From Clostridia bacterium (GTDB taxonomy: Bacteria; Bacillota; Clostridia; Christensenellales; Borkfalkiaceae): 46,822 nt of DNA. Position numbers and translations under genes: made by a program. The number at the start of each line of letters is the position of its first letter. Position 1 is the first letter of the stretch. Under the pieces are notes generated by a model, which saw only the letters and a program-made list of their open reading frames with translations, was not told the origin of the DNA and searched no databases. The DNA is taken from NCBI GenBank assembly GCA_017886575.1, contig JAGHJP010000044.1, forward strand, positions 1-46,822. The letters run 5' to 3'. This document shows, piece by piece, positions 15,070 to 22,334 of the stretch.

Positions 15070-16911
15070 ATGAAAAAAACTGTCAGAAAGAAGAGTACTT
15101 ATATCGGCGGGCAGGCGGTACTCGAAGGGGTCATGATGCGCGGCAAGACGGGCATGGCGACCGCCGTGCGCGACGACGCGGGCAACATTCAGGTCGAAAC
15201 GCGGCGGATCGCGCCGCCCGAAAAACGCCCCCGCTTTTTCCGCCTGCCCTTCGTGCGCGGCGTCGTCAATCTCTTCGACTCCCTCGCGTCGGGCACGTCC
15301 GTGCTCATGCGCAGCGCCGAGGTGTACGGCGGCGAGGAGACGGAAGAGCCCTCCCGCTTTGAAAAATGGCTGGCGGAGAAATGCAAAGTGGACGTCATGA
15401 GCATCGTGACGAACGTCTCCCTCGTTTTGGGGGTCGCGCTCTCCATCGCGCTCTTCGTCTTTCTGCCCTATCTCGCCGCCGATCTCATTGCCGGCTGGAC
15501 GGGGCTCGACGACGAGGGGATATGGTTCAACCTCCTCGAAGGGGGGCTGCGCGTGGCGATCTTCATCGCCTACCTCGCCCTCACCGCCCTGATGAAGGAC
15601 ATCCGCCGCACCTACATGTACCACGGCGCGGAGCACAAGACCATCACCTGCTACGAATCGGGCATGCCCCTGACGGTGGAGAACGTCCGCACCTGTTCGC
15701 GCGTGCACGATCGCTGCGGCACGACCTTCATGTTCTTCGTCATGGTCATCGCCATTTTGGTTTTTTCCCTCTCCAATTCGCTGCTCGCGCCCCTTCTGAA
15801 CATTCAGAACGGCGTGCTCGACTTCGTCGTCCGCCTCGTCATCAAGCTGGCGCTCCTGCCCGTCGTGGCGGGCGTGTCCTACGAACTTCTGAAACTCCTC
15901 GCCAAGACCCAAAGCCCCTGGGTCTATCCCCTCAAAGCGCCGGGGCTGGCGCTGCAGCGGCTGACAACGCGCGAACCGGACGACGGCATGATCGAATGCG
16001 CCATCGCGGCGTTCAACAAGGTGCTGGAAATGGATGCAGACCCGTCATCCCCCGCAAGTTCCTTTGCCGTCGGCGGCAAGCTCTCCGACGTGAAGGCGCG
16101 CATCGAAAAACTCTTTTCAGACGCGGACATCGAGGGAGAGGACTGTCAATGGATATTATCGCTCAACTTGGGCATACCCCCTTCGAAATTGCAGGAAGAG
16201 CGTTTGGTGACGCCTGCCGAGGCGCGTAAAATTTTCGCCGCCGTCAACGAACGGCTGACGGGCAGGCCCCTGTGGTACATCGTGGGGGACGCCGACTTCT
16301 GCGGCTATACGATCAGGGTGGACGAGCGCGTGCTCATCCCCCGCCCCGAGACCGAACTGCTCGCCGAGCGCGCGGCGGAAGAGATCGCCCGCCGTCCCGC
16401 GGGGGCGCGGGTGCTGGATCTGTGCACGGGGAGCGGCGCCATTGCCGTCGCCGTGACGAAGATGTGCCAAAAGAAAGGCAAACCCGTATACATGACGGCG
16501 GCGGACATCTCTGCGGACGCGCTCTCGCTGGCGCGGGAGAACGCCGCGGAAAACGGCGCGGAAATGAGTTTCGTGCAGTCCGACCTGTTCGAAAGCATTC
16601 GCGGAAAATTTGACGCCATCCTGTCCAATCCGCCCTACATCCCTTCCGCTGAGATCGGGAATTTGCAGCGGGAGGTGAAGGACTTCGAACCCCGCCTCGC
16701 GCTGGACGGCGGGGCGGACGGGCTGGACTTCTACCGCCGCATCGCAAAGGGCTTTTCCGCACATCTCGCGCCCGGCGGCTTTTTGCTGCTCGAATGCGGC
16801 ATGGGTCAGGCGGAAAACCTCGTCGCACTCTTCGAAGGGGCGGGCGGGACGTGCGCGGTCTATCAGGACCTTGCGGGCATCGAACGGATGGTGAAGGTGA
16901 CGTTGCAGTGA
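15070..16911 (+). CDS. prmC: Fusion: DUF1385 (YqhQ-like) membrane domain + PrmC release factor methyltransferase
   Basis: A 613-residue two-part protein. Residues about 1-310 are a DUF1385/YqhQ domain: GGQAVLEGVMMRG at the start, RGVVNLFDSL, membrane helices near 115-140, 155-175 and 215-275, and YMYHGAEHKTITCYE with CSRVHDRCGTTFMFF. Residues about 340-613 are PrmC (HemK), which methylates the Gln of the GGQ motif in release factors with SAM. It shows the short N-terminal helical domain, VLIPRPETELLAERA, LDLCTGSGAIAVAV (SAM binding) and the catalytic SNPPYIP. In most Firmicutes these are two adjacent genes; here the frame is continuous with no internal stop. prfA, the substrate gene, follows 34 bases later. 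DUF1385 function is unknown. The ribosome binding site is weak. Confidence 0.9.
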   Translation: MKKTVRKKSTYIGGQAVLEGVMMRGKTGMATAVRDDAGNIQVETRRIAPPEKRPRFFRLPFVRGVVNLFDSLASGTSVLMRSAEVYGGEETEEPSRFEKWLAEKCKVDVMSIVTNVSLVLGVALSIALFVFLPYLAADLIAGWTGLDDEGIWFNLLEGGLRVAIFIAYLALTALMKDIRRTYMYHGAEHKTITCYESGMPLTVENVRTCSRVHDRCGTTFMFFVMVIAILVFSLSNSLLAPLLNIQNGVLDFVVRLVIKLALLPVVAGVSYELLKLLAKTQSPWVYPLKAPGLALQRLTTREPDDGMIECAIAAFNKVLEMDADPSSPASSFAVGGKLSDVKARIEKLFSDADIEGEDCQWILSLNLGIPPSKLQEERLVTPAEARKIFAAVNERLTGRPLWYIVGDADFCGYTIRVDERVLIPRPETELLAERAAEEIARRPAGARVLDLCTGSGAIAVAVTKMCQKKGKPVYMTAADISADALSLARENAAENGAEMSFVQSDLFESIRGKFDAILSNPPYIPSAEIGNLQREVKDFEPRLALDGGADGLDFYRRIAKGFSAHLAPGGFLLLECGMGQAENLVALFEGAGGTCAVYQDLAGIERMVKVTLQ

Positions 16912-16945
16912 AGGGCCGCGCGGTAAAGCGCGGAAAGGAGGCACA

Positions 16946-18037
16946 ATGCCGCAACAAGACGATATGCTCAAAAAAGCCGAAGGCATCCTGCAAAAATATG
17001 ACGAACTGAGCAAAAAACTCGCCGATCCCGCCGTGCTCGGCGACATGGACGCATGGCGCAAACTCTCCAAGGAACACGCCGATCTCGGCGAACTCGCCGC
17101 GGCGGCGGGGGAGTATAAAAAGACGAGCGGCGATATGGCCGCTGCTTTTGAAGCAGCGGAAAGCGAGACGGACAGGGAAATGAGGGAACTGCTCGAAGAG
17201 GAGGGGTATGCCTGCAAGGAACGCCTTCCGGCGCTCGCCGACCGTTTGAAGATCTTGCTCCTGCCTAAGGATAAAAATGACGAGCGCGACTGCGTTCTGG
17301 AGATCCGCGCGGGTGTGGGCGGGGAGGAGGCGGCGCTCTTCGCCGCCGAACTTCTGCGCATGTACCGCGGCTTCTGCGCGGCGCACCGCCTGAAACTCGA
17401 AGTCGAGGACGAAAACGCCACCGAACTCGGCGGCGTGAAGGAGGTAACGGCGCATGTCACGGGCAGCGGGGCGTATAAACTCTTGAAATATGAGAGCGGC
17501 GTGCACCGCGTCCAGCGCGTGCCCGAAACGGAAACGCAGGGGCGCATCCACACTTCCGCCGTGTCCGTGGCGGTCATGCCCGAGGCGGAAGAGGTGGACG
17601 TGGAACTGAATGACAAGGACGTCCGCATCGACATCTATCACTCGGGCGGCGCGGGCGGTCAGAACGTCAACAAGGTCGCCTCGGCGGTGCGGCTCACCCA
17701 CCTGCCCACGGGCATCGTGGTACAGTGCCAGAACGAGCGTTCCCAATTGCAGAACAAGGCGCTCGCTTACCGCATGCTCCGCACCAAACTGTACGATTAT
17801 TACAATTCGCAGAACCGTTCGCAGTACGACCAAAACCGCAAAAACCTCATCGGTTCGGGGGACAGGAGCGAGCGCATCCGCACCTATAACTTCCCCCAGG
17901 GGAGGGTCACCGACCACCGCATCGGGCTGAGCCTCTACTCCATCGAATCGTTCATGGCGGGGGAGATCGACGAGATGGTCGAGGCGCTTGCCGTCGCCGA
18001 CCGCGAGGCGCAGCTGGCGCTTTCCGAAGAAAAGTAA
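16946..18037 (+). CDS. prfA: Peptide chain release factor 1
   Basis: A 363-residue RF1, which reads UAA and UAG and triggers peptide release. It shows the RF1 type tripeptide context RVPETETQGRIHTSA (PxT class rather than the SPF of RF2) and the catalytic loop SGGAGGQNVNKVASAVRLTHLPTG, whose Gln is the target of PrmC encoded just upstream. The C-terminal block GDRSERIRTYNFPQGRVTDHRIG is typical. AAGGAGG precedes the ATG. A terminator follows at 18050-18075. Confidence 0.97.
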   Translation: MPQQDDMLKKAEGILQKYDELSKKLADPAVLGDMDAWRKLSKEHADLGELAAAAGEYKKTSGDMAAAFEAAESETDREMRELLEEEGYACKERLPALADRLKILLLPKDKNDERDCVLEIRAGVGGEEAALFAAELLRMYRGFCAAHRLKLEVEDENATELGGVKEVTAHVTGSGAYKLLKYESGVHRVQRVPETETQGRIHTSAVSVAVMPEAEEVDVELNDKDVRIDIYHSGGAGGQNVNKVASAVRLTHLPTGIVVQCQNERSQLQNKALAYRMLRTKLYDYYNSQNRSQYDQNRKNLIGSGDRSERIRTYNFPQGRVTDHRIGLSLYSIESFMAGEIDEMVEALAVADREAQLALSEEK

Positions 18038-18049
18038 ACAAGAAAATAC

Positions 18050-18075
18050 GGGCGTCCGTCAGGGCGTCCTTTTTT
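18050..18075 (+). terminator. Intrinsic terminator after prfA
   Basis: GGGCGTCC at 18050-18057 and the same octamer at 18062-18069 pair with each other through six Watson-Crick and two G-U pairs, with a GTCA loop, followed by six T. Confidence 0.75.
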
Positions 18076-18097
18076 CTGAGAAAATTCAAAAAAACGG

Positions 18098-18147
18098 TTG
18101 ACTTTTGCGACACGTATGTCGTATAATAAAAAACGACATGAATGTCG
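18098..18147 (+). promoter_or_regulatory. TetR gene promoter with two identical operators
   Basis: Promoter TTGACT (18098-18103), 18 bases, TATAAT (18122-18127). Two dyads of the form CGACA-N4-TGTCG lie at 18108-18121 (in the spacer, touching the -10) and at 18134-18147 (start-site region), 26 bp centre to centre. The layout indicates autorepression by the TetR protein encoded directly downstream. Confidence 0.75.
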
Positions 18148-18171
18148 CAATTTTATATGGGGGTATTGCTT

Positions 18172-18756
18172 ATGAGCAAAAAAGGCGATTTGACGAAGCA
18201 ACACATCAAGGAGCAGGCGATAAAACTGTTTGCGCGGAGGGGATTCAAGGACGTTACGATGAAAGATATTTGCGAAGCAACGAATTTAAGCCGCGGCGGG
18301 CTGTATCTGCATTACGGCAGCACAAGGCAAATTTTTTCGGAGATCGTCGACGATCTGATGAACGCGCAGAGCGACGAGTTTTCCGAGAAGATCGGGCAAG
18401 GGATATCCGCAAAAGAAATATTGCTGCAAGTGTTGGAACGGTATAAAAGGGAGATGACGGACGCGCAGGGTTCTTTGAGTGTTGCAATATATGAATTTTT
18501 TAGTGCCGACACTTCCAAACAAGACAACGCATTGCTCCGGCAATATCAAAAATCGCACTCTATGTGGAAACGGCTGTTGGAGTACGGGATCGGCCGTAAA
18601 GAATTGAATGCCGTCGACGTTGACGCGGTTTTCGATCTGATCGTATTTTCCTATCAGGGGGTCAGGATGTACGGCACGCTTATGCCGATCGACGAACGGA
18701 CGCCCGAGCACATTATTTCTTTGATCAAAACCATTTTATTACCGAAGGAGATATGA
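18172..18756 (+). CDS. TetR/AcrR family transcriptional regulator
   Basis: A 194-residue TetR regulator. The N-terminal DNA-binding domain is clear: LTKQHIKEQAIKLFARRGFKDVTMKDICEATNLSRGGLYLHYGSTRQIFSEIV (about residues 6-58). The C-terminal two-thirds is the variable ligand-binding and dimer domain. The ATG at 18172 was chosen because GGGGGT lies about 8 bases upstream; a longer in-frame ATG at 18142 falls inside the second operator. The two identical dyads in its promoter are probably its own binding sites. It is followed 2 bases after its stop by the nucleoside phosphorylase, the likely co-regulated target. Ligand unknown; a nucleoside or base is a reasonable guess. Confidence 0.92.
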   Translation: MSKKGDLTKQHIKEQAIKLFARRGFKDVTMKDICEATNLSRGGLYLHYGSTRQIFSEIVDDLMNAQSDEFSEKIGQGISAKEILLQVLERYKREMTDAQGSLSVAIYEFFSADTSKQDNALLRQYQKSHSMWKRLLEYGIGRKELNAVDVDAVFDLIVFSYQGVRMYGTLMPIDERTPEHIISLIKTILLPKEI

Positions 18757-18758
18757 CC

Positions 18759-19523
18759 ATGCCATTATTTTTTAGTGATTTTGACAGTGAGAAAATGGCT
18801 TTTGTCGAGCCGGGCGATACCGTTCGAAGGCAGGTCGGTTTTCCCGCGGTTGCCGTATCGACGTTTTCGGGAGACATTGTCGAAGATTATGTCAGGGCGT
18901 GCCATCCGCCGGAAATCGCCCGCCTGTATACGGCAAACGGTTCCCTGCCCGTCTATCGGGCAGAATATAAAGGCAGAAAAATCGCCCTGTTCGTATCGCG
19001 GGTAGGCGCGCCCGCCTGCGTCGCGGGCTTGGAAGAGATCATAGCCATGGGCGCGCGGAAGATCGTATTGTTCGGCTGTTGCGGCGTACTGAACGAAAGC
19101 GCGACGAGGGGAAAAATCATTTTGCCCACGTCCGCAGTCAGGGACGAGGGCACAAGTCAATATTACTTTCCTTACAGCGAGGAGATAGAGGCGGATAAAA
19201 ATTGCATAAAAACGGCGGCGGATCTTTTATCCGAATATAAAATTCCCTTTGTCTGCGGAAAAGTCTGGACGAGCGACGCCATTTACCGGGAAACGCCGGC
19301 CCTGATTGCCAAGAGAAAAGCACAGGGTTGTCTGGGCGTGGAAATGGAATGTGCCGCCGCCGTTGCGGTCGCCCGGTTCAGGAATATACCTTTTTTGCAG
19401 TTTCTGTTCGGAGCCGACAATCTGGACTGCGAGGAATACGATATGCGCGATTTAATTCTTTATGGGCGAAACGCGGGCAACAAATATTTGACGCTGGCTT
19501 TCGAGTGCGGTATCCGTTTGTGA
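18759..19523 (+). CDS. Nucleoside phosphorylase (PNP/UDP family)
   Basis: A 254-residue protein of the PNP_UDP_1 fold, splitting nucleosides with phosphate (or water, in nucleosidase relatives). Visible blocks are VSRVGAPACVAGLEEIIAMGARKIVLFGCCGVL (phosphate and ribose region), TSAVRDEGTSQYYFPYS, VWTSDAIYRETP and GVEMECAAAVAVARFRNI, the VEMEC ribose-binding signature typical of uridine phosphorylase-like enzymes. The start at 18759 gives an AAGGAG spacing of 8 bases; an ATG at 18753 overlaps the tetR stop but is only 2 bases from AAGGAG. It forms a two-gene operon with tetR and ends at the terminator at 19612-19644. Confidence 0.9.
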   Translation: MPLFFSDFDSEKMAFVEPGDTVRRQVGFPAVAVSTFSGDIVEDYVRACHPPEIARLYTANGSLPVYRAEYKGRKIALFVSRVGAPACVAGLEEIIAMGARKIVLFGCCGVLNESATRGKIILPTSAVRDEGTSQYYFPYSEEIEADKNCIKTAADLLSEYKIPFVCGKVWTSDAIYRETPALIAKRKAQGCLGVEMECAAAVAVARFRNIPFLQFLFGADNLDCEEYDMRDLILYGRNAGNKYLTLAFECGIRL

Positions 19524-19611
19524 CCCGGGCACGCCGCATCAAAAATCGCTCGGAAAAAGCGTTTATCGCGTGCATGGATAGAGGAAAAGGGGCGAAAGAG
19601 GACGAAAAAAG

Positions 19612-19644
19612 AAAGGTGGCGCCGCAATTGCGGCGCCACCTTTT
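19612..19644. terminator. Bidirectional intrinsic terminator
   Basis: A perfect 14-bp stem AAAGGTGGCGCCGC (19612-19625) with its complement at 19630-19643 and an AATT loop. It lies between the convergent nucleoside phosphorylase and hsp20 genes. Confidence 0.85.
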
Positions 19645-19695
19645 CCGGATTGGAAGGTGCTTGTAATGTTCCGCCGCGCGGAGCGGCGTGGAAAA

Positions 19696-20121
19696 TCATT
19701 CGATCTCGATGAAGTTGGATTGGCTGCTCTTCGGCGCGGACTTGGGCACCGTCAAAGACAGAATGCCGTTGTCGTACTTCGCCTTGATCTGATCCTGCGT
19801 GAGGTCGTTGCCGACGTAATAACTTCTCTGGCAGGATTCGCTGATCTCCTTGCGCAGGTAGCGGGAGTGCTTCCCGTTCTCCTCTTCTTTCTGCTCCTTG
19901 TAGCAGCTGACGGTGAGGTAGCCGTTTTCCAGCGAAACTTTGATCTGGTCCTTCTTGTAGCCGGGGGTTTCGACCTCCAACTCGTAATCGGTGTCCGTCT
20001 CCTTGATGTTGGTCTTCAGATCCTGCTGTTCGTCCAAAAACATGGGTTTGAAGAAGTCGTCGTCGAACACGTCGAACAGGCTCATGCCGGTGTTATTCCT
20101 TTTCTGCAGATAATTTTTCAT
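19696..20121 (-). CDS. Hsp20/alpha-crystallin family small heat shock protein
   Basis: A 141-residue small heat shock protein, an ATP-independent holdase. The alpha-crystallin domain spans about residues 34-130: LKTNIKETDTDYELEVETPGYKKDQIKVSLENGYLTVSC at the front and the C-terminal NGILSLTVPK signature near 118-127. The short tail ends SNFIEIE, where IEI is the I-x-I motif used in oligomer assembly. AAAGGAGG lies before the ATG at 20121. The leader could fold into a hairpin reaching the Shine-Dalgarno sequence (20130-20156). No CIRCE element is seen. Confidence 0.95.
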   Translation of the reverse strand: MKNYLQKRNNTGMSLFDVFDDDFFKPMFLDEQQDLKTNIKETDTDYELEVETPGYKKDQIKVSLENGYLTVSCYKEQKEEENGKHSRYLRKEISESCQRSYYVGNDLTQDQIKAKYDNGILSLTVPKSAPKSSQSNFIEIE

Positions 20122-20129
20122 AATGGTGT

Positions 20130-20156
20130 CCTCCTTTTAATGGGCTTAAAATTCGG
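20130..20156 (-). promoter_or_regulatory. Possible RNA thermometer hairpin in the hsp20 leader
   Basis: In the transcript, UUUUAA (20151-20146) can pair with UUAAAA (20140-20135) around a 5-base loop. CC (20156-20155) can pair with the last GG of the Shine-Dalgarno sequence, leaving a 3x3 internal loop. A weak hairpin adjoining the ribosome binding site of a heat shock gene is the usual form of an RNA thermometer; here it is only a structural suggestion. Confidence 0.35.
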
Positions 20157-20199
20157 AGCGGTAGCGGTCCCTTTCGGGCCTCTCCATCGTTCTTCGCTA

Positions 20200-20228
20200 T
20201 ATATATAAAGCCGAAAAATTTTTTTCAA
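20200..20228 (-). promoter_or_regulatory. Promoter of hsp20
   Basis: Minus strand TTGAAA (20228-20223), 17 bases, TATATA (20205-20200). The 20122-20471 gap holds this promoter, the opposite aminotransferase promoter at 20405-20433, and otherwise A/T-rich sequence with no gene. Confidence 0.55.
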
Positions 20229-20404
20229 ACAAGCTTTTTCCGATTTTTCGGAAAAAATTTTTTCCGCTCCCCGTGGGCGGCGGGCGGCTGAAAGGGAGGA
20301 ACAGGGGATGAAAGAAGGAAACAGCCAAAGGGGAGAGCGTGGGCGGACGGCGGCGGTTTTTTCGTCTTTTTTTGCGCTTTTCCCAAAAAACTTTTGCCAT
20401 TTCC

Positions 20405-20433
20405 TTGCATTATTTCCGAAAAAAAGGTAAAAT
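20405..20433 (+). promoter_or_regulatory. Promoter of the aminotransferase gene
   Basis: TTGCAT (20405-20410), 17 bases, TAAAAT (20428-20433); leader about 33 bases with GAGGT before the ATG. Confidence 0.6.
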
Positions 20434-20471
20434 AAAAGAGAATAGAAAAATTTTTACAGAGGTATACGTTT

Positions 20472-21671
20472 ATGAACAAGAGAATTGCGGACAGAGTTGC
20501 GGGGATCTCCCCCTCGCTCACGCTCGCCATCACGGCGAAGTCCAAGGCGATGAAGGAGGCGGGCGAACCCGTCATCTCTTTCGGCGCGGGCGAACCCGAT
20601 TTCAACACCCCCGGCTACATCATCGACGCGGCAAAGACGGCGATGGACGAAGGCAAGACCAAGTACACGCCTTCCGCGGGCCTGCTGCCCCTCCGCAAGG
20701 CGATCTGCGAAAAGTTCAGGCGGGACAACGGGCTGGAGTACGAGCCCTCGCAGATCATCGTTTCCAACGGCGCGAAACATTCCCTCTTCAACGCCTGCTT
20801 CGCCACCGTCGAGGCGGGCGACGAGGTCATCATCCCCGCGCCCTATTGGCTGACCTATCCCGAAATCGTCCGCGTCTGCGGCGGCGTGCCCGTGTTCGTC
20901 GAGGGCAAGAAGGAGAACGGCTTCAAGATCACCGCCGATCAGCTCAAAGCCGCCATCACTCCCAGGACCAAAATGCTCATCTTCACCAGCCCCAACAATC
21001 CCACGGGCGCGGTGTATTCCGAGGAGGAGACCAAGGCCATTGCCGCCGTCTGCGAAGAGGCGGGCATCTACGTCGTTTCGGACGAGATCTACGAAAAACT
21101 CGTCTACGACGGCGCAAAACCCTACTCTATCGCGCGCTATTCGGATAAGATGAAGGACCTGACCATCACGGTCAACGGCGTTTCCAAGACCTATTCCATG
21201 ACGGGTTGGCGCATCGGCTACCTCGCCGCGCCCAAGGACGTCGCCAAGGCCATCGACTCTTTCCAGTCCCACGCCACGTCCAACGCCAACTCCATCGCGC
21301 AGTACGCCACCGTCGCCGCGCTGCACGCTTCCGAGGAGAGCGTGGAGAAGATGGTCGCCGTCTATGCCGACAGAAGAAAGGCGATGATGGAGAAGATGGA
21401 CAAGATAGAGGGTATCTCCTACGTCGTGCCCTACGGCGCGTTCTACGTCATGATGGTCGTGGGCGGCGTGTACGGCAAGAAGAGCGGGGACAAGGTCATC
21501 GAAAATTCCATCGACTTTGCGGCGGAACTCCTCGACAAGGAAAAAGTGGCGGTCGTGCCCGGCATCTCTTTCGGCGCGGACGACTGCGTGCGGATCTCCT
21601 ATTCCCTCTCCAAAGAGGACATGTTGGAGGGGCTGGACCGCATCGAAAGGTTCGTCAAGAGCCTCCGCTGA
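20472..21671 (+). CDS. Class I pyridoxal phosphate aminotransferase (aspartate aminotransferase type)
   Basis: A 399-residue fold-type I aminotransferase of the AAT-Ib group, most like aspartate/prephenate aminotransferases of Firmicutes. It shows SFGAGEPDFNTPGYIIDAA, KYTPSAGLLPLRKAI, SNGAKHSLFNAC, IIPAPYWLTYPEI (Tyr stacking on PLP), FTSPNNPTGAVYS, VSDEIYEKLVYDG and VNGVSKTYSMTGWRIGYLA, where the lysine near residue 239 carries PLP and GWRIGY holds the phosphate-binding Arg. It probably makes aspartate from oxaloacetate with glutamate. Monocistronic by appearance: it has its own promoter, and the next gene also has one. Confidence 0.93.
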   Translation: MNKRIADRVAGISPSLTLAITAKSKAMKEAGEPVISFGAGEPDFNTPGYIIDAAKTAMDEGKTKYTPSAGLLPLRKAICEKFRRDNGLEYEPSQIIVSNGAKHSLFNACFATVEAGDEVIIPAPYWLTYPEIVRVCGGVPVFVEGKKENGFKITADQLKAAITPRTKMLIFTSPNNPTGAVYSEEETKAIAAVCEEAGIYVVSDEIYEKLVYDGAKPYSIARYSDKMKDLTITVNGVSKTYSMTGWRIGYLAAPKDVAKAIDSFQSHATSNANSIAQYATVAALHASEESVEKMVAVYADRRKAMMEKMDKIEGISYVVPYGAFYVMMVVGGVYGKKSGDKVIENSIDFAAELLDKEKVAVVPGISFGADDCVRISYSLSKEDMLEGLDRIERFVKSLR

Positions 21672-21711
21672 GGGCATAAAAAAATTTTTCCGTAAATTTT
21701 CGGAAAAGGTC

Positions 21712-21740
21712 TTGAAATTATCATAAATCTTTGCTACAAT
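21712..21740 (+). promoter_or_regulatory. Promoter of the small P-loop gene
   Basis: TTGAAA (21712-21717), 17 bases, TACAAT (21735-21740). The leader is about 75 bases and GC-rich in its first half. Confidence 0.6.
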
Positions 21741-21822
21741 AAGAATACGATAAGCGCGGCGCAGGTGGCGGGGCAGCCCGAAACCTCTTCCCGTCGCAGA
21801 CTGTAAAGCGTAAGGAGGATTT

Positions 21823-22230
21823 ATGATCAATATCGTCTATGGACCCAAAGGAACCGGTAAGACCAAGCAACTCATCGAACAGGCAAACACCGCCGCAGAC
21901 ACGGCGAAAGGACACACGGTTTTCATCACCGATACCAAGCGGTATATGTTCGACCTGACACGGGAAGTGCGTTTTATCGATCTGACAGAATTTAATATAG
22001 CTGGGGAGGAGGCCTTCTGCGGCTTCATCAAGGGCGTCATCGCCGCCAACCGCGACAATGAATATCTCTTCATCGACGGCGCCAGCCGCATCACGGGCAA
22101 AGCCCTCTCCGAAATGGCGGCATTCTTCTATATGCTGGAAAAGGTGAGCGCCGATACGGGCGTCAACATCACCATCGCGTGCAGCGCCAAGCGTGAAGAA
22201 TTGCCTCCCTTCATCGCAAAGTATCTGTGA
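21823..22230 (+). CDS. Small P-loop ATP-binding protein of unknown function
   Basis: A 135-residue protein starting MINIVYGPKGTGKTKQLIEQAN, with a Walker A motif at residues 7-14. A Walker B-like segment NEYLFIDGASRI lies near 85-96, followed by FFYMLEKVSADTGVNITIACSAKREELPPFIAKYL, which ends in a sensor-like strand. It is too short for a full AAA+ protein and resembles the small RecA/PilT-like ATPases often left as 'ATP-binding protein' in Clostridia. AAGGAGG precedes the ATG. It sits between the aminotransferase and thrC but is separated from thrC by a strong terminator hairpin. Function unknown. Confidence 0.85.
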   Translation: MINIVYGPKGTGKTKQLIEQANTAADTAKGHTVFITDTKRYMFDLTREVRFIDLTEFNIAGEEAFCGFIKGVIAANRDNEYLFIDGASRITGKALSEMAAFFYMLEKVSADTGVNITIACSAKREELPPFIAKYL

Positions 22231-22255
22231 GAACGTTGACGCTTTGAAACCAACC

Positions 22256-22293
22256 GACTCAGGCAGGTCTTTCGCACTTGCCTGAGTCTTTTT
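22256..22293 (+). terminator. Intrinsic terminator between the P-loop gene and thrC
   Basis: GACTCAGGCAGGT (22256-22268) pairs with ACTTGCCTGAGTC (22276-22288), 13 bp with one G-U, 7-base loop, then TTTTTATGATTTTTT. Only 40 bases separate it from thrC and I see no strong promoter there, so it may act as an attenuator for thrC. A small AGAGCC-TTC-GGCTCT hairpin lies next to the thrC ribosome binding site. Confidence 0.8.
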
Positions 22294-22334
22294 ATGATTT
22301 TTTGAGAGAGCCTTCGGCTCTGAGGAGTGGATTT

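Noticed and set aside
21747-21822. Structured leader of the P-loop gene as a cobalamin or other riboswitch
   Set aside because: Too short, and the conserved boxes of known riboswitches are not present.
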